From a virus: a stretch of DNA of 26,895 nt. The notes below the pieces were generated by a model. The model saw only the letters and a list, made by a program, of their open reading frames with translations. It made no database searches and was not told the DNA's origin. How positions within the stretch are numbered: the stretch's first letter is position 1; each line of letters opens with the position of its first letter. Where the stretch lies: positions 1 through 26,895 of IMG/VR virus record IMGVR_UViG_3300033146_000195, one strand, 5' to 3'. Below are positions 16,486-22,984 of the stretch, one piece after another. A program made the position numbers and the translations under genes.

Positions 16486-16927
16486 AAGAGCGTTTTTGGA
16501 CACAATAGCAATAGCCGAGGGGACTGTTAAATACGGGAATGCTATTGGGTATAATGTACTTGTTGGTGGGGGTGTCTTTTCAGATTATTCAGATCACCCG
16601 CGGATAAAGGTATATATAAAAGGTTATAATGTGTATTCAACAGCAGCTGGGAGATACCAACTTTTAGCTAGATACTTTGACTTTTATAAAAAGAAATTAA
16701 ATCTTAAAGATTTTAGTCCATCGTCACAGGACAAAATAGCGCTCCAACAAATAAAGGAGCAGCACGCATTGCAAGATATAGACGACGGAGTATTTAGATC
16801 TGCTGTTACTAAGTGTAGTAATATATGGGCTTCATTTCCGGGAGCTGGGTATGGGCAGCGTGAACTTACCTATGAACGGCTAACGGAAATCTTCACAGCT
16901 TGTGGAGGCGTCTTGAAGGACGGGTGA
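16313..16927 (+). CDS. Endolysin, lambda R-type lytic transglycosylase (GH104)
   Basis: Cuts the glycan strands of host peptidoglycan to release progeny. The catalytic domain (residues ~58-204) closely follows lambda R: RAFLDTIAIAEGT with the catalytic Glu at residue 69, GYNVLVGGGVFSDYSDHP, STAAGRYQLL, LKDFSPSSQDKIALQQIKE, and KCSNIWASFPGAGYGQ. The start at 16313 is supported by GGAG (16302-16305); a TTG at 16295 is less likely. This adds about 57 residues before the lambda-like domain, with no clear signal peptide, encoded within the upstream gene. The true start could be later, but no better site was seen. Indicates a Gram-negative host. Confidence 0.9.
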   Translation: MQIKKLLIKAWTEFTTAWTHKTERLTRLRSESVESPPQQKQSSENVAKIPVKHYKANRRAFLDTIAIAEGTVKYGNAIGYNVLVGGGVFSDYSDHPRIKVYIKGYNVYSTAAGRYQLLARYFDFYKKKLNLKDFSPSSQDKIALQQIKEQHALQDIDDGVFRSAVTKCSNIWASFPGAGYGQRELTYERLTEIFTACGGVLKDG

Positions 16928-16955
16928 GGTCTGGTTTTCTCCTTTACCAGACCTC
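16926..16955. terminator. Bidirectional hairpin between the convergent gene blocks
   Basis: GAGGTCTGGT (16926-16935) pairs perfectly with ACCAGACCTC (16946-16955) around a 10-base pyrimidine loop. It overlaps the endolysin stop and lies just beyond the last minus-strand gene, where both transcripts must end. A CTTCT tract follows on the plus strand; no strong T-run on the minus strand. Confidence 0.7.
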
Positions 16956-16963
16956 CTTCTCAC

Positions 16964-17422
16964 TTACTTGTTAAGGTTTTCTTTTGTAGAAAATTGTAAG
17001 TCTAATTCTTCTTGGGCTTCTTCGCGCTCCTTATTCATTTTGATTGTGTAATCGTTTAAAATGATGCGTAATATGCGCACAGCATTCGTGATCTGGTTAA
17101 TTTCTTGCTGGATAGGGGTCGTAAGTATATCACGTATAATCGCTACCGTAGAATCGTCTTTTGCAAGGTAACTTTCACACATTCTTGAAATATCAGTATC
17201 GATATTAGCATGCTTTTCAAAAAGTATTTCTACTCGCTTGTTTAAGAAATGGATAGCTTTCTTTAAATCAGTTACACCATCTTTTCGCTTATAGCGAATG
17301 AGGTACTTTGTAAACCCGTACAAAGTAGGGCTAAGATTGTACTTTTCAGCAAAATCCCAATGTTGGAATTCACCAGCTACGGCATAGTGCTCCCCGCCTA
17401 TTTGTTCTTCATTTGCGCTCAT
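16964..17422 (-). CDS. DUF3310 protein (T7 gp1.7 nucleotide-kinase-like)
   Basis: A 152-residue protein. The N-terminal half has the DUF3310 signature: QIGGEHY (residues 7-13), HWDFAEKYNLSPTLYGF (21-37), KYLIRYKRKDG (39-49) and DLKKAIHFL (52-60). T7 gp1.7, in the same family, phosphorylates dTMP and dGMP without a P-loop. The C-terminal half is helical and charged. AAGGAG upstream supports the ATG; it overlaps the HD-domain gene by 14 bases. In this operon it could phosphorylate a modified monophosphate such as hydroxymethyl-dUMP, which is an inference. It is the last gene of the minus-strand block. Confidence 0.75.
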   Translation of the reverse strand: MSANEEQIGGEHYAVAGEFQHWDFAEKYNLSPTLYGFTKYLIRYKRKDGVTDLKKAIHFLNKRVEILFEKHANIDTDISRMCESYLAKDDSTVAIIRDILTTPIQQEINQITNAVRILRIILNDYTIKMNKEREEAQEELDLQFSTKENLNK

Positions 17423-17969
17423 TTTCTAACTCCTTCATTTCTGATACTAACGCTAATCGATATTTATTACAATTAGATCTTCTATTAAGTAACTCTCCGT
17501 ATTTTATTGGCGGAAACTTGTTATCTATATAAGATTCCCACCTATAAAACATGTCCTTAGCTGGTGGATACCCAGCTCTATACTCCTCCAGAGAGAACAG
17601 CATCCCCTCTAACATATCACAGAATTTCAAAATTACTTTTTCATCTTCTGTGATACTAGTAGTAAGCCACAACGTTTCCATAAAATCACGCTCCAAGCAG
17701 GCGCACATTTCTCCGAGTTTCTTATTGTTTGTTTTCACAGGCGCTGGTATATCACCAGTTACGCACTCAGCTATGTCGTGAAACAATGCGGCACTTAATA
17801 ACTCGGCGCTTGGGTTTAGGGAACACAAAGCACATAAAGACGCTACACCATAACTATGCTCGGCTACGGACTGTTTTCTTGGAAACGTTGTGGAATGGTA
17901 TCTTACAACTCTTCCACCATTATAAATTGCGTTGACTTGGTTAATGCGCAAAGGTCTACCATTAAACAT
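17409..17969 (-). CDS. HD-domain 5'-deoxynucleotidase (YfbR-like)
   Basis: A 186-residue HD-superfamily phosphohydrolase. Metal-ligand and catalytic residues visible: H25 (VRYHS), H38 (VAEHSYGVA), H64-D65 (LFHDIAE) and D118 (KFCDM), with TGDIPAPVK at residues 71-79, as in YfbR-type dNMP phosphatases. The start at 17969 is preferred to 17996 because AGGAG (17978-17982) is eight bases upstream; it overlaps the hydroxymethylase stop by eight bases. YfbR hydrolyses deoxyribonucleoside monophosphates, so beside a dUMP-modifying enzyme it may remove competing nucleotides (inference). A dNTPase role like that of other phage HD proteins is the alternative. Confidence 0.75.
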   Translation of the reverse strand: MFNGRPLRINQVNAIYNGGRVVRYHSTTFPRKQSVAEHSYGVASLCALCSLNPSAELLSAALFHDIAECVTGDIPAPVKTNNKKLGEMCACLERDFMETLWLTTSITEDEKVILKFCDMLEGMLFSLEEYRAGYPPAKDMFYRWESYIDNKFPPIKYGELLNRRSNCNKYRLALVSEMKELENERK

Positions 17970-19044
17970 TATCACTTCTCCTGCTAAGCCATTCAACGCA
18001 CGCTCTTCTCCATAATGGATTTTTAATATTAGCTACAGCGTATTCAGACATAGGTGCGTCTTTGTTTTTTCGCTTTTCCCAACACATGAGCATAGGGAGG
18101 GCTACATTCTTTAGAAATGGGCTGTCGTCTAATTCAGATGGAGGTGTGAATGCACCGTAGCGCATAAAAGCCGTCAAAGCCTTATCAAATTTTTCTTTTG
18201 TAGTGCTGAAGAACGGTACATCTATTTCGTCTATACACGCTTCAGCAACGCCGCCGTACGGAGCATAGTCCCACAATAAACATTTTACTTTTTCATACGC
18301 TTTAATAGATTCCTCTTGTATCTTCACAAGCTTCTCTCTTGGAAATATATCAAGATAGACATGTAGGTTATTAGTAAATTGCGTGTACATACCAATCTTC
18401 ATTTTCAAAGATTCCGCAATGTACTTTTGCAACATAGCAAAATGAACTGCATTAGCACCAATAGCACCCCACATCATGTCGTTTGATCTATTACTAACAG
18501 TCATATCAAGCCTCAATTCCCCAGCTCTTTTGACTATCCTAAAATACGCTGTTGTGTTGCATGGTACATCTTTGGCTCCGATACCTGTTATACGTCCCTC
18601 GTCTAGTTTTTCAACATCCGCAGCTCCATCCCACATCTGCAACACACAACGCCTACTTTTTGGATCTCTTGTTAATTCGTCTATTATCCAATTTATTTGA
18701 TCATACCCGAACCACTCCCTCCAACGTTTCCCGTAAGCGCCCCAGCATGTTTTACCGTCATCACTGTAATCTTTAAAATTACTATTAAACCTTAGAGGCC
18801 ATGCAAGATCGTCCCTTCCTTGCAACATCCACATGGATTCCATTACATGGAAGAATGGATTTGCATCTCTGGTTGGTGAAAGTAATGTTGAAAGTTTTGG
18901 ACGTTCGTACTCTATAGAGACAGGCTGTTCTATTGACAACACTCTACCATTTCTACTATTTTGCACACGTCCTTCACGTAACATGATTGTTATAGCTTTA
19001 CTAAGTACCTGATTGACCTCTAACCCTTTTATACATATAGTCAT
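17962..19044 (-). CDS. Thymidylate synthase-fold protein, probable dUMP 5-hydroxymethylase
   Basis: A 360-residue homologue of thymidylate synthase and phage pyrimidine hydroxymethylases. Aligned by eye: E69 (HVMESMWMLQG), YGKRWREW (104-111), SRR (130-132), catalytic C162 (VPCNT), RSNDMMWG (186-193), base-recognition N198, and LHVYLD (227-232). The Cys is followed by Asn-Thr rather than His, and RSND replaces the RSxDVFLG of bacterial ThyA; both resemble T4 gp42 dCMP hydroxymethylase. T4 gp42 has Asp at the base-recognition position, whereas Asn here favours uracil. The usual TS C-terminus is absent, replaced by an extension of about 60 residues. It overlaps the aGPT-PPlase-like gene by ATGA. 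True thymidylate synthase activity cannot be excluded. Confidence 0.75.
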   Translation of the reverse strand: MTICIKGLEVNQVLSKAITIMLREGRVQNSRNGRVLSIEQPVSIEYERPKLSTLLSPTRDANPFFHVMESMWMLQGRDDLAWPLRFNSNFKDYSDDGKTCWGAYGKRWREWFGYDQINWIIDELTRDPKSRRCVLQMWDGAADVEKLDEGRITGIGAKDVPCNTTAYFRIVKRAGELRLDMTVSNRSNDMMWGAIGANAVHFAMLQKYIAESLKMKIGMYTQFTNNLHVYLDIFPREKLVKIQEESIKAYEKVKCLLWDYAPYGGVAEACIDEIDVPFFSTTKEKFDKALTAFMRYGAFTPPSELDDSPFLKNVALPMLMCWEKRKNKDAPMSEYAVANIKNPLWRRACVEWLSRRSDNV

Positions 19045-19886
19045 TTTACTACGCCTCCTCTGTATAGTTGTTTTGGGCGTCCTTCTCCAAGACGCGCTCT
19101 TTCATATTTATCGAATTCGCACAGACAGTTCTGGTAATCTTGAGCGTGAGTTTTCCCAATAATTTCTTCTACTTCGTACTGTACCCTGTCAATAAACTCT
19201 ACCAATTCAGCTTTCCACGCATTCTCTGTCCACCCTTTATTTACGGGTCTTCCGAGGATTCTATTAAGCCCTCTGCGACTTCCCGGACCACTCTTAGCAA
19301 ATGTCCACCAATCAGGGCATGTTGTATAGGGGGACGCATATTTAAAATCTGCTACTACTTGCGCAGCTATAAAAGACCCTATACCATTGAATTCATCAAC
19401 TATAGCTTCGTGCCACATACACAATTGCGTAGCTGGCTTCGGGGCTATGTGATCACGAGCTTGCCACAATGGTTCCAGAATCCAGTCTAATACATAGTCA
19501 ACTTTAGACATACGCACACCACAGGTAGACACTATGTACGCACCATTAAATACTTTAGTACCTGCCGATTGTACAGATTTCAACTTCTTTCGCCACAGCT
19601 CTCTATTGAATTTGTGCGGGTATCCAATTGTATCTAGTGTTGATGGTAAGTTGAACAATCTTGCAACAACCATCGCGAACCATAAGTTTTTATCATACTG
19701 GTACGGATCACGCCAATGCTTAGCAATCCATTTTGTAACTTTATCGTCTTCTCTATGTACGTTGCAAAATCTGTATTTTTCTATTATTGGGTCACCTGTG
19801 TATACTTCACCAGCTTCTTTTTTACAGCGTGCGTCTTCACGAGCTTTTACGAATTGGATGAACGTTTTTTCAGCACTGCTAAGCAT
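19041..19886 (-). CDS. aGPT-PPlase / amino acid:DNA transferase-like protein (thymidine hypermodification)
   Basis: A 281-residue protein resembling the alpha-glutamyl/putrescinyl-thymidine pyrophosphorylase group, HhH-glycosylase-related proteins of hypermodified phages that replace the pyrophosphate on 5-hydroxymethyluracil in DNA by an amine. Seen: DPIIEKYRFCNVHREDDKVT (residues 32-51), VFNGAYIVS (112-120), a helix-hairpin-helix-like FNGIGSFIAAQVVADF (166-181), SGPGSRRGLNRI (199-210), and near the end LCEFDKYER (255-263) then GEGRPK (267-272), the most diagnostic pair. AAGGAA upstream supports the ATG. It overlaps the glycosyltransferase gene (8 bases) and the hydroxymethylase gene (4 bases), implying one operon. 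No P-loop kinase domain is present in this chain. Family call is by recalled motifs. Confidence 0.7.
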   Translation of the reverse strand: MLSSAEKTFIQFVKAREDARCKKEAGEVYTGDPIIEKYRFCNVHREDDKVTKWIAKHWRDPYQYDKNLWFAMVVARLFNLPSTLDTIGYPHKFNRELWRKKLKSVQSAGTKVFNGAYIVSTCGVRMSKVDYVLDWILEPLWQARDHIAPKPATQLCMWHEAIVDEFNGIGSFIAAQVVADFKYASPYTTCPDWWTFAKSGPGSRRGLNRILGRPVNKGWTENAWKAELVEFIDRVQYEVEEIIGKTHAQDYQNCLCEFDKYERARLGEGRPKQLYRGGVVK

Positions 19887-20802
19887 TTTCTATTTCCTTT
19901 CTAGCCTTACTAACTATTGTACGAAGTATATTTTTATACGGTTTCTTAAAAGCTTCAAACTGCTCGCGCTGTATGCGTTTATGGTTACGTAGTGCTTTTT
20001 TCATATCTTGTTCTGTGTCCGCAATCCACGGTGTTACATCAATGCCTGCTTCTTTTAACATAGGAATAGACTCGGATTGAAACACCATACCAAGCTTAGC
20101 ACCTAACATTTCATAAAATCTATTTGCTGGGCTGTGAAATTCAACATGACTTTTTGAATCCTCTATATATAGACCTACAGCAAAAGACCCCAGCCATTTG
20201 TAGAATTGTGATCTAGGTACGGCAGAAACAAGTTCTACATTTTCTGGAGTATACAGTTTTTTAGACGGGCTACTGACTACAAATGGTACATTCATAGAGA
20301 AATATTTGTCAAAGACCTTCATTCTATTTTGTCTACAAGCTCCGTAATAACATACAGCGCGACGTTTTCTAAATTGAACAGGCTGCGGTTCGAACGTTAA
20401 GCTGTTCCAGTTTATATATCTACTAAATTCCGTATTATTTGAATTATTTTTAACAGTAGTCCACATATCAGTATCTGGAAGACCAGCTTTTCTCCTATTT
20501 CTAAAAGCTTTTCTAAACGGACTTTCCGCGTTAGAAATAGGCTTTGGGGGTACGATGGTGTAGTCATTTTGTATCCACACAACCCTACCAGCTTTCTCCA
20601 CAGCTGACCCGAGTTCTGGTAAGACTTTACAAAACGCAAATGCGCCTCCAACTATGTACAGGACATCGTATGTTTCATTAGCTATAGACTTATCGTATAT
20701 TATTTCTAACTCTAATTCATTCTCTAGGAACTTGGCTATACGTGAAGTAGCTACGACTCCTTCCGGGTTAGGTTTACTGAACGTGAATAGTGCTCTTTTC
20801 AT
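19879..20802 (-). CDS. GT-B-like glycosyltransferase (candidate DNA-base glycosyltransferase)
   Basis: A 307-residue protein with two Rossmann-like halves. The N-terminal half starts MKRALFTFSKPNPEGVVATS and has a hydrophobic strand plus Gly turn VLYIVGGAFAF (47-57). The C-terminal half includes RRAVCYYGACRQNRMKVF (147-164), VPRSQFYKWLGSFAVGLYIE (195-214), and SPANRFYEMLGAKLGMVFQS (224-243), the Glu-containing acceptor loop expected for the sugar-nucleotide site of GT-B enzymes. GAGGAG precedes the ATG. Being encoded between the SNF2 helicase and two nucleotide-modification genes, it is more likely to act on hydroxymethylated DNA than on cell-surface sugars. Sugar and acceptor are not known. 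Confidence 0.65.
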   Translation of the reverse strand: MKRALFTFSKPNPEGVVATSRIAKFLENELELEIIYDKSIANETYDVLYIVGGAFAFCKVLPELGSAVEKAGRVVWIQNDYTIVPPKPISNAESPFRKAFRNRRKAGLPDTDMWTTVKNNSNNTEFSRYINWNSLTFEPQPVQFRKRRAVCYYGACRQNRMKVFDKYFSMNVPFVVSSPSKKLYTPENVELVSAVPRSQFYKWLGSFAVGLYIEDSKSHVEFHSPANRFYEMLGAKLGMVFQSESIPMLKEAGIDVTPWIADTEQDMKKALRNHKRIQREQFEAFKKPYKNILRTIVSKARKEIENA

Positions 20803-20826
20803 ATTATTTCTCCTCGGGTAGTGTTG

Positions 20827-20848
20827 GAAGCCCCATATATGGGGCTTC
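20827..20848 (-). terminator. Hairpin between helicase and glycosyltransferase genes
   Basis: GAAGCCCC (20827-20834) and GGGGCTTC (20841-20848) pair around ATATAT, which can itself extend the stem. It lies after the helicase stop and just before the ribosome binding site of the next gene. No T-run follows on the minus strand, so partial termination or mRNA processing is as likely as full termination. Confidence 0.5.
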
Positions 20849-20859
20849 TCTGTTAATTA

Positions 20860-21240
20860 CTAATATAGTGATATGTAACCATTTTGTATTGCGAATAAAA
20901 CATCGCGCTCTGCAACTTTTACAGTTTTACCATTCGCCGCTACTACTTCAGTACCGATAACTTTAATTACAGACTTGCTTCCTAAAATAGCTGCCATAAG
21001 CGCATATCGCACTGTTCCTTCCCTGCATGTAGGGTTTTTCACTAATTTCTTTATTCTAGTCTTTTTCCCCACAGATGTAGATTTTTCAACTTTGGTTTTC
21101 TTAGTTACTTTCTTAGTTACTTTCTTAGCTACTTTCTTAGTTACTTTCTTAGTTACTTTCTTAATAACTTTAGGCTCCACTTCTTGCTCTGAACTTTTTG
21201 TAGCTCTTCTTCGCTTTATCTTTGATGTAAACTTACTCAT
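20860..21240 (-). CDS. Possible internally initiated lysine-rich H1-like protein (same frame as helicase)
   Basis: Inside the helicase frame, ATG at 21240 is preceded by AAAGGAGAG at ideal spacing (six bases after AAGGAG). Translation from here would give a separate 126-residue protein MSKFTSKIKRRRATKSS with KKVTKKV repeats and a C-terminal module ending AIQNGYISLY. In many phages such basic DNA-binding proteins are free-standing, so this may be an in-frame nested gene producing both a fusion and a free form. It is not certain that the internal start is used. Confidence 0.5.
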   Translation of the reverse strand: MSKFTSKIKRRRATKSSEQEVEPKVIKKVTKKVTKKVAKKVTKKVTKKTKVEKSTSVGKKTRIKKLVKNPTCREGTVRYALMAAILGSKSVIKVIGTEVVAANGKTVKVAERDVLFAIQNGYISLY

Positions 21241-22731
21241 TTTTCTCTCCTTTATGTTGATTGACTTGTCTAATTTCTTAGTCATGTTTTCAGTATAATC
21301 TAACTTATCATCAAAGTAAAGAGAAAAGTTAGCCGATTCTTTTGCCGCAATTTTCTTCAGTCCATCTAGAAGACTTTTTTGGGTTTTATCCTTTGATTTC
21401 AACACGGATAGTATAACTTCATCTATTGTGTGTTCTGCGATTATATGATGAATAAATACCTTAGAATGTTTTGACCCTTGGCGCAACACTCTTTGATTAA
21501 ATTGATCGTACCATTCAAGGTTCCACGGAAGCGAATGCCATATAACATGGTTACCTGCATTTTGTAGATTAAGTCCGTGCGCCATGCTGGCGGGGTGTCC
21601 TATTAATACTGGTATTTCACCAGCGTTCCACTTATCAGCTATTATTGATGATTTTTTAGCAGACACCCCTCCTCCTATGAAAGGTACAGCTTTACCAAAT
21701 ACTTTTCTTAGTCTGTCTAAGTCGTGATTGAATTCGTAGGCTATTAAACATGGAGTACCTTGTAATTCATCCACAAGGTCTTTAGTCGCCTCTGCTTTCC
21801 ACATTCCGAGATGGTGTGCTTTACTGTCTTCGTCGTACACCCCGCCGTTGGCTATCTGTCTACACTTTCCGGAGGCAACAGCTGCGCTTACGGCTGTTAA
21901 AAACTTACCTTGTAAAAAAGCAAAGAACTCACTCTGCATCTCTTTGTATATTTTAACAGCTTTATCAGATAATTCAACATATATATTATTCTCTATACGC
22001 TGAGGTAACTCTAGGTAATCTCTGCTCTCAAGGCGTAAAGTTATTGGGTCTATGCGTTGCCGTATCGCAACAGCAGCATTTTCTTGGAGCGTCCAGACAT
22101 ATCCTCCAAATCCTGTTTGTCTAAAATACGAGTTGCGGTAATGCGTAATGTATCTTCCGAGTGCTCTTCCCATGTCCAAGATATAGATCTGTCCAAATAG
22201 ATCAATATACCCATTAGGAACAGGTGTTCCAGTAAGAATATAACGTCTATTGAACGAACTGAGACGATGCTTGATGCTTTTGAACCTTTTTGTTTTGGTA
22301 GATTTGAATTTACTGCTTTCATCAATAATAAGCACGTCGAATCCAAATCGTTTGAAGTGTCTATGGTTAAATAGCCACGATAATCCTTCCGGATTGATGA
22401 TATACAAGTCTGCGTCTTCTTCAAGTCTTTTTTCTTTTTCCTTTCCATGTAGAATAACCGTTTTAAGTTCTTTAAAATCATTCCACTTCTCCACTTCTCT
22501 CGGCCACACAGAGTAGCATACCCGCAAGGGTGCGACTACTAAAGCCTTGTCAAACATTTTAGTGTGCTTAAGAACTTTCAGAGTAGCAAGGGTTATACTT
22601 GTTTTTCCTAGTCCGGGATCTAGAAACAATCCTGCGACTGGATTTTTCAACATAAACTCGATAGCTCTTTCTTGGTACGGATGTGGTGTCCAATCCATTT
22701 TTGATCGCTGTGATTCTCTTTTTGATTGCAT
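20860..22731 (-). CDS. SNF2-type DNA helicase/translocase with lysine-rich C-terminal extension
   Basis: A 623-residue protein. Helicase motifs: Walker A DPGLGKT (38-44), DESS (137-140), LTGTP (166-170), HGLNLQNAG (385-393) and QRVLRQGS (413-420). This places it with phage SNF2-like SF2 translocases used in replication or repair. The helicase part ends near residue 460. The frame continues without a stop through an acidic linker into a basic region: M498, KIKRRR, then KKVTKKV repeats (524-546), and a C-terminal module beginning CREGTVRYALMAAIL. ATG at 22731 has AGAGG upstream; M12 (22698) has none. The start overlaps the VRR-NUC gene. The tail looks like a separate histone H1-like protein joined to the helicase. 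Confidence 0.85.
   Translation of the reverse strand: MQSKRESQRSKMDWTPHPYQERAIEFMLKNPVAGLFLDPGLGKTSITLATLKVLKHTKMFDKALVVAPLRVCYSVWPREVEKWNDFKELKTVILHGKEKEKRLEEDADLYIINPEGLSWLFNHRHFKRFGFDVLIIDESSKFKSTKTKRFKSIKHRLSSFNRRYILTGTPVPNGYIDLFGQIYILDMGRALGRYITHYRNSYFRQTGFGGYVWTLQENAAVAIRQRIDPITLRLESRDYLELPQRIENNIYVELSDKAVKIYKEMQSEFFAFLQGKFLTAVSAAVASGKCRQIANGGVYDEDSKAHHLGMWKAEATKDLVDELQGTPCLIAYEFNHDLDRLRKVFGKAVPFIGGGVSAKKSSIIADKWNAGEIPVLIGHPASMAHGLNLQNAGNHVIWHSLPWNLEWYDQFNQRVLRQGSKHSKVFIHHIIAEHTIDEVILSVLKSKDKTQKSLLDGLKKIAAKESANFSLYFDDKLDYTENMTKKLDKSINIKERKMSKFTSKIKRRRATKSSEQEVEPKVIKKVTKKVTKKVAKKVTKKVTKKTKVEKSTSVGKKTRIKKLVKNPTCREGTVRYALMAAILGSKSVIKVIGTEVVAANGKTVKVAERDVLFAIQNGYISLY
21101..21160 (-). repeat. 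Five tandem 12-bp repeats encoding (KKVT)n
   Basis: On the plus strand the unit TTAGTTACTTTC occurs five times without gaps, with one single-base variant (third copy, TTAGCTACTTTC). On the minus strand it encodes GAAAGTAACTAA-type codons read as KKVTKKV/KKVA. A sixth diverged unit follows. Likely to change copy number. Confidence 0.9.
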
Positions 22732-22984
22732 TTATAGCCTCTTTACTGTCGTGATGTACTTCAACATCGTACCCTAGATTTATTAAATCTACTATTAATA
22801 GTACTTGGTGCTTTTTAAGTTTGTCTGTAATAGATCTTTTGAATTCTATTATAAAGACATTCCCATTTGGCAATAGAAACCACCTATCGAGTAATTCTCC
22901 ACTTTCCTTCCGCTTGACAAAAATATTATTCTTCTTTGCCCAAGCTACAACTTTATTTTCTATTGTGGATTCTAATACTGACAT
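22568..22984 (-). CDS. VRR-NUC domain nuclease
   Basis: A 138-residue open frame. The first ~90 residues match a stand-alone phage VRR-NUC domain (PD-(D/E)XK fold): acidic E9 in an opening helix (ESTIENKVVAWAKKN), LLDRWFLLPNG with D33, VFIIEFKR with E47 and K49, and Q60 (KKHQVLLI), followed by GYDVEVHHD. These proteins act on structured DNA in replication or repair. Beyond about residue 88 the chain becomes Arg/Ser-rich (SRSRTRKNKYN) and overlaps the helicase gene for 164 bases in another frame, so this tail may be an unselected extension. It overlaps the nuclease gene upstream by 13 bases. Shine-Dalgarno is weak. Confidence 0.75.
   Translation of the reverse strand: MSVLESTIENKVVAWAKKNNIFVKRKESGELLDRWFLLPNGNVFIIEFKRSITDKLKKHQVLLIVDLINLGYDVEVHHDSKEAINAIKKRITAIKNGLDTTSVPRKSYRVYVEKSSRRIVSRSRTRKNKYNPCYSESS

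Noticed and set aside
17962-19044. Plain thymidylate synthase annotation
   Set aside because: The TS His after the catalytic Cys and the TS C-terminus are missing, and hydroxymethylase-type residues are present; kept only as an alternative.
21101-21160. Possible non-coding iteron array (12-bp repeats)
   Set aside because: They encode the KKVT repeats in frame with a period divisible by three, so a coding origin explains them.
22050-22481. Same-strand alternative-frame ORF (143 codons) inside the helicase gene
   Set aside because: Lies across helicase motifs in another frame; basic low-complexity product typical of a frame shadow.
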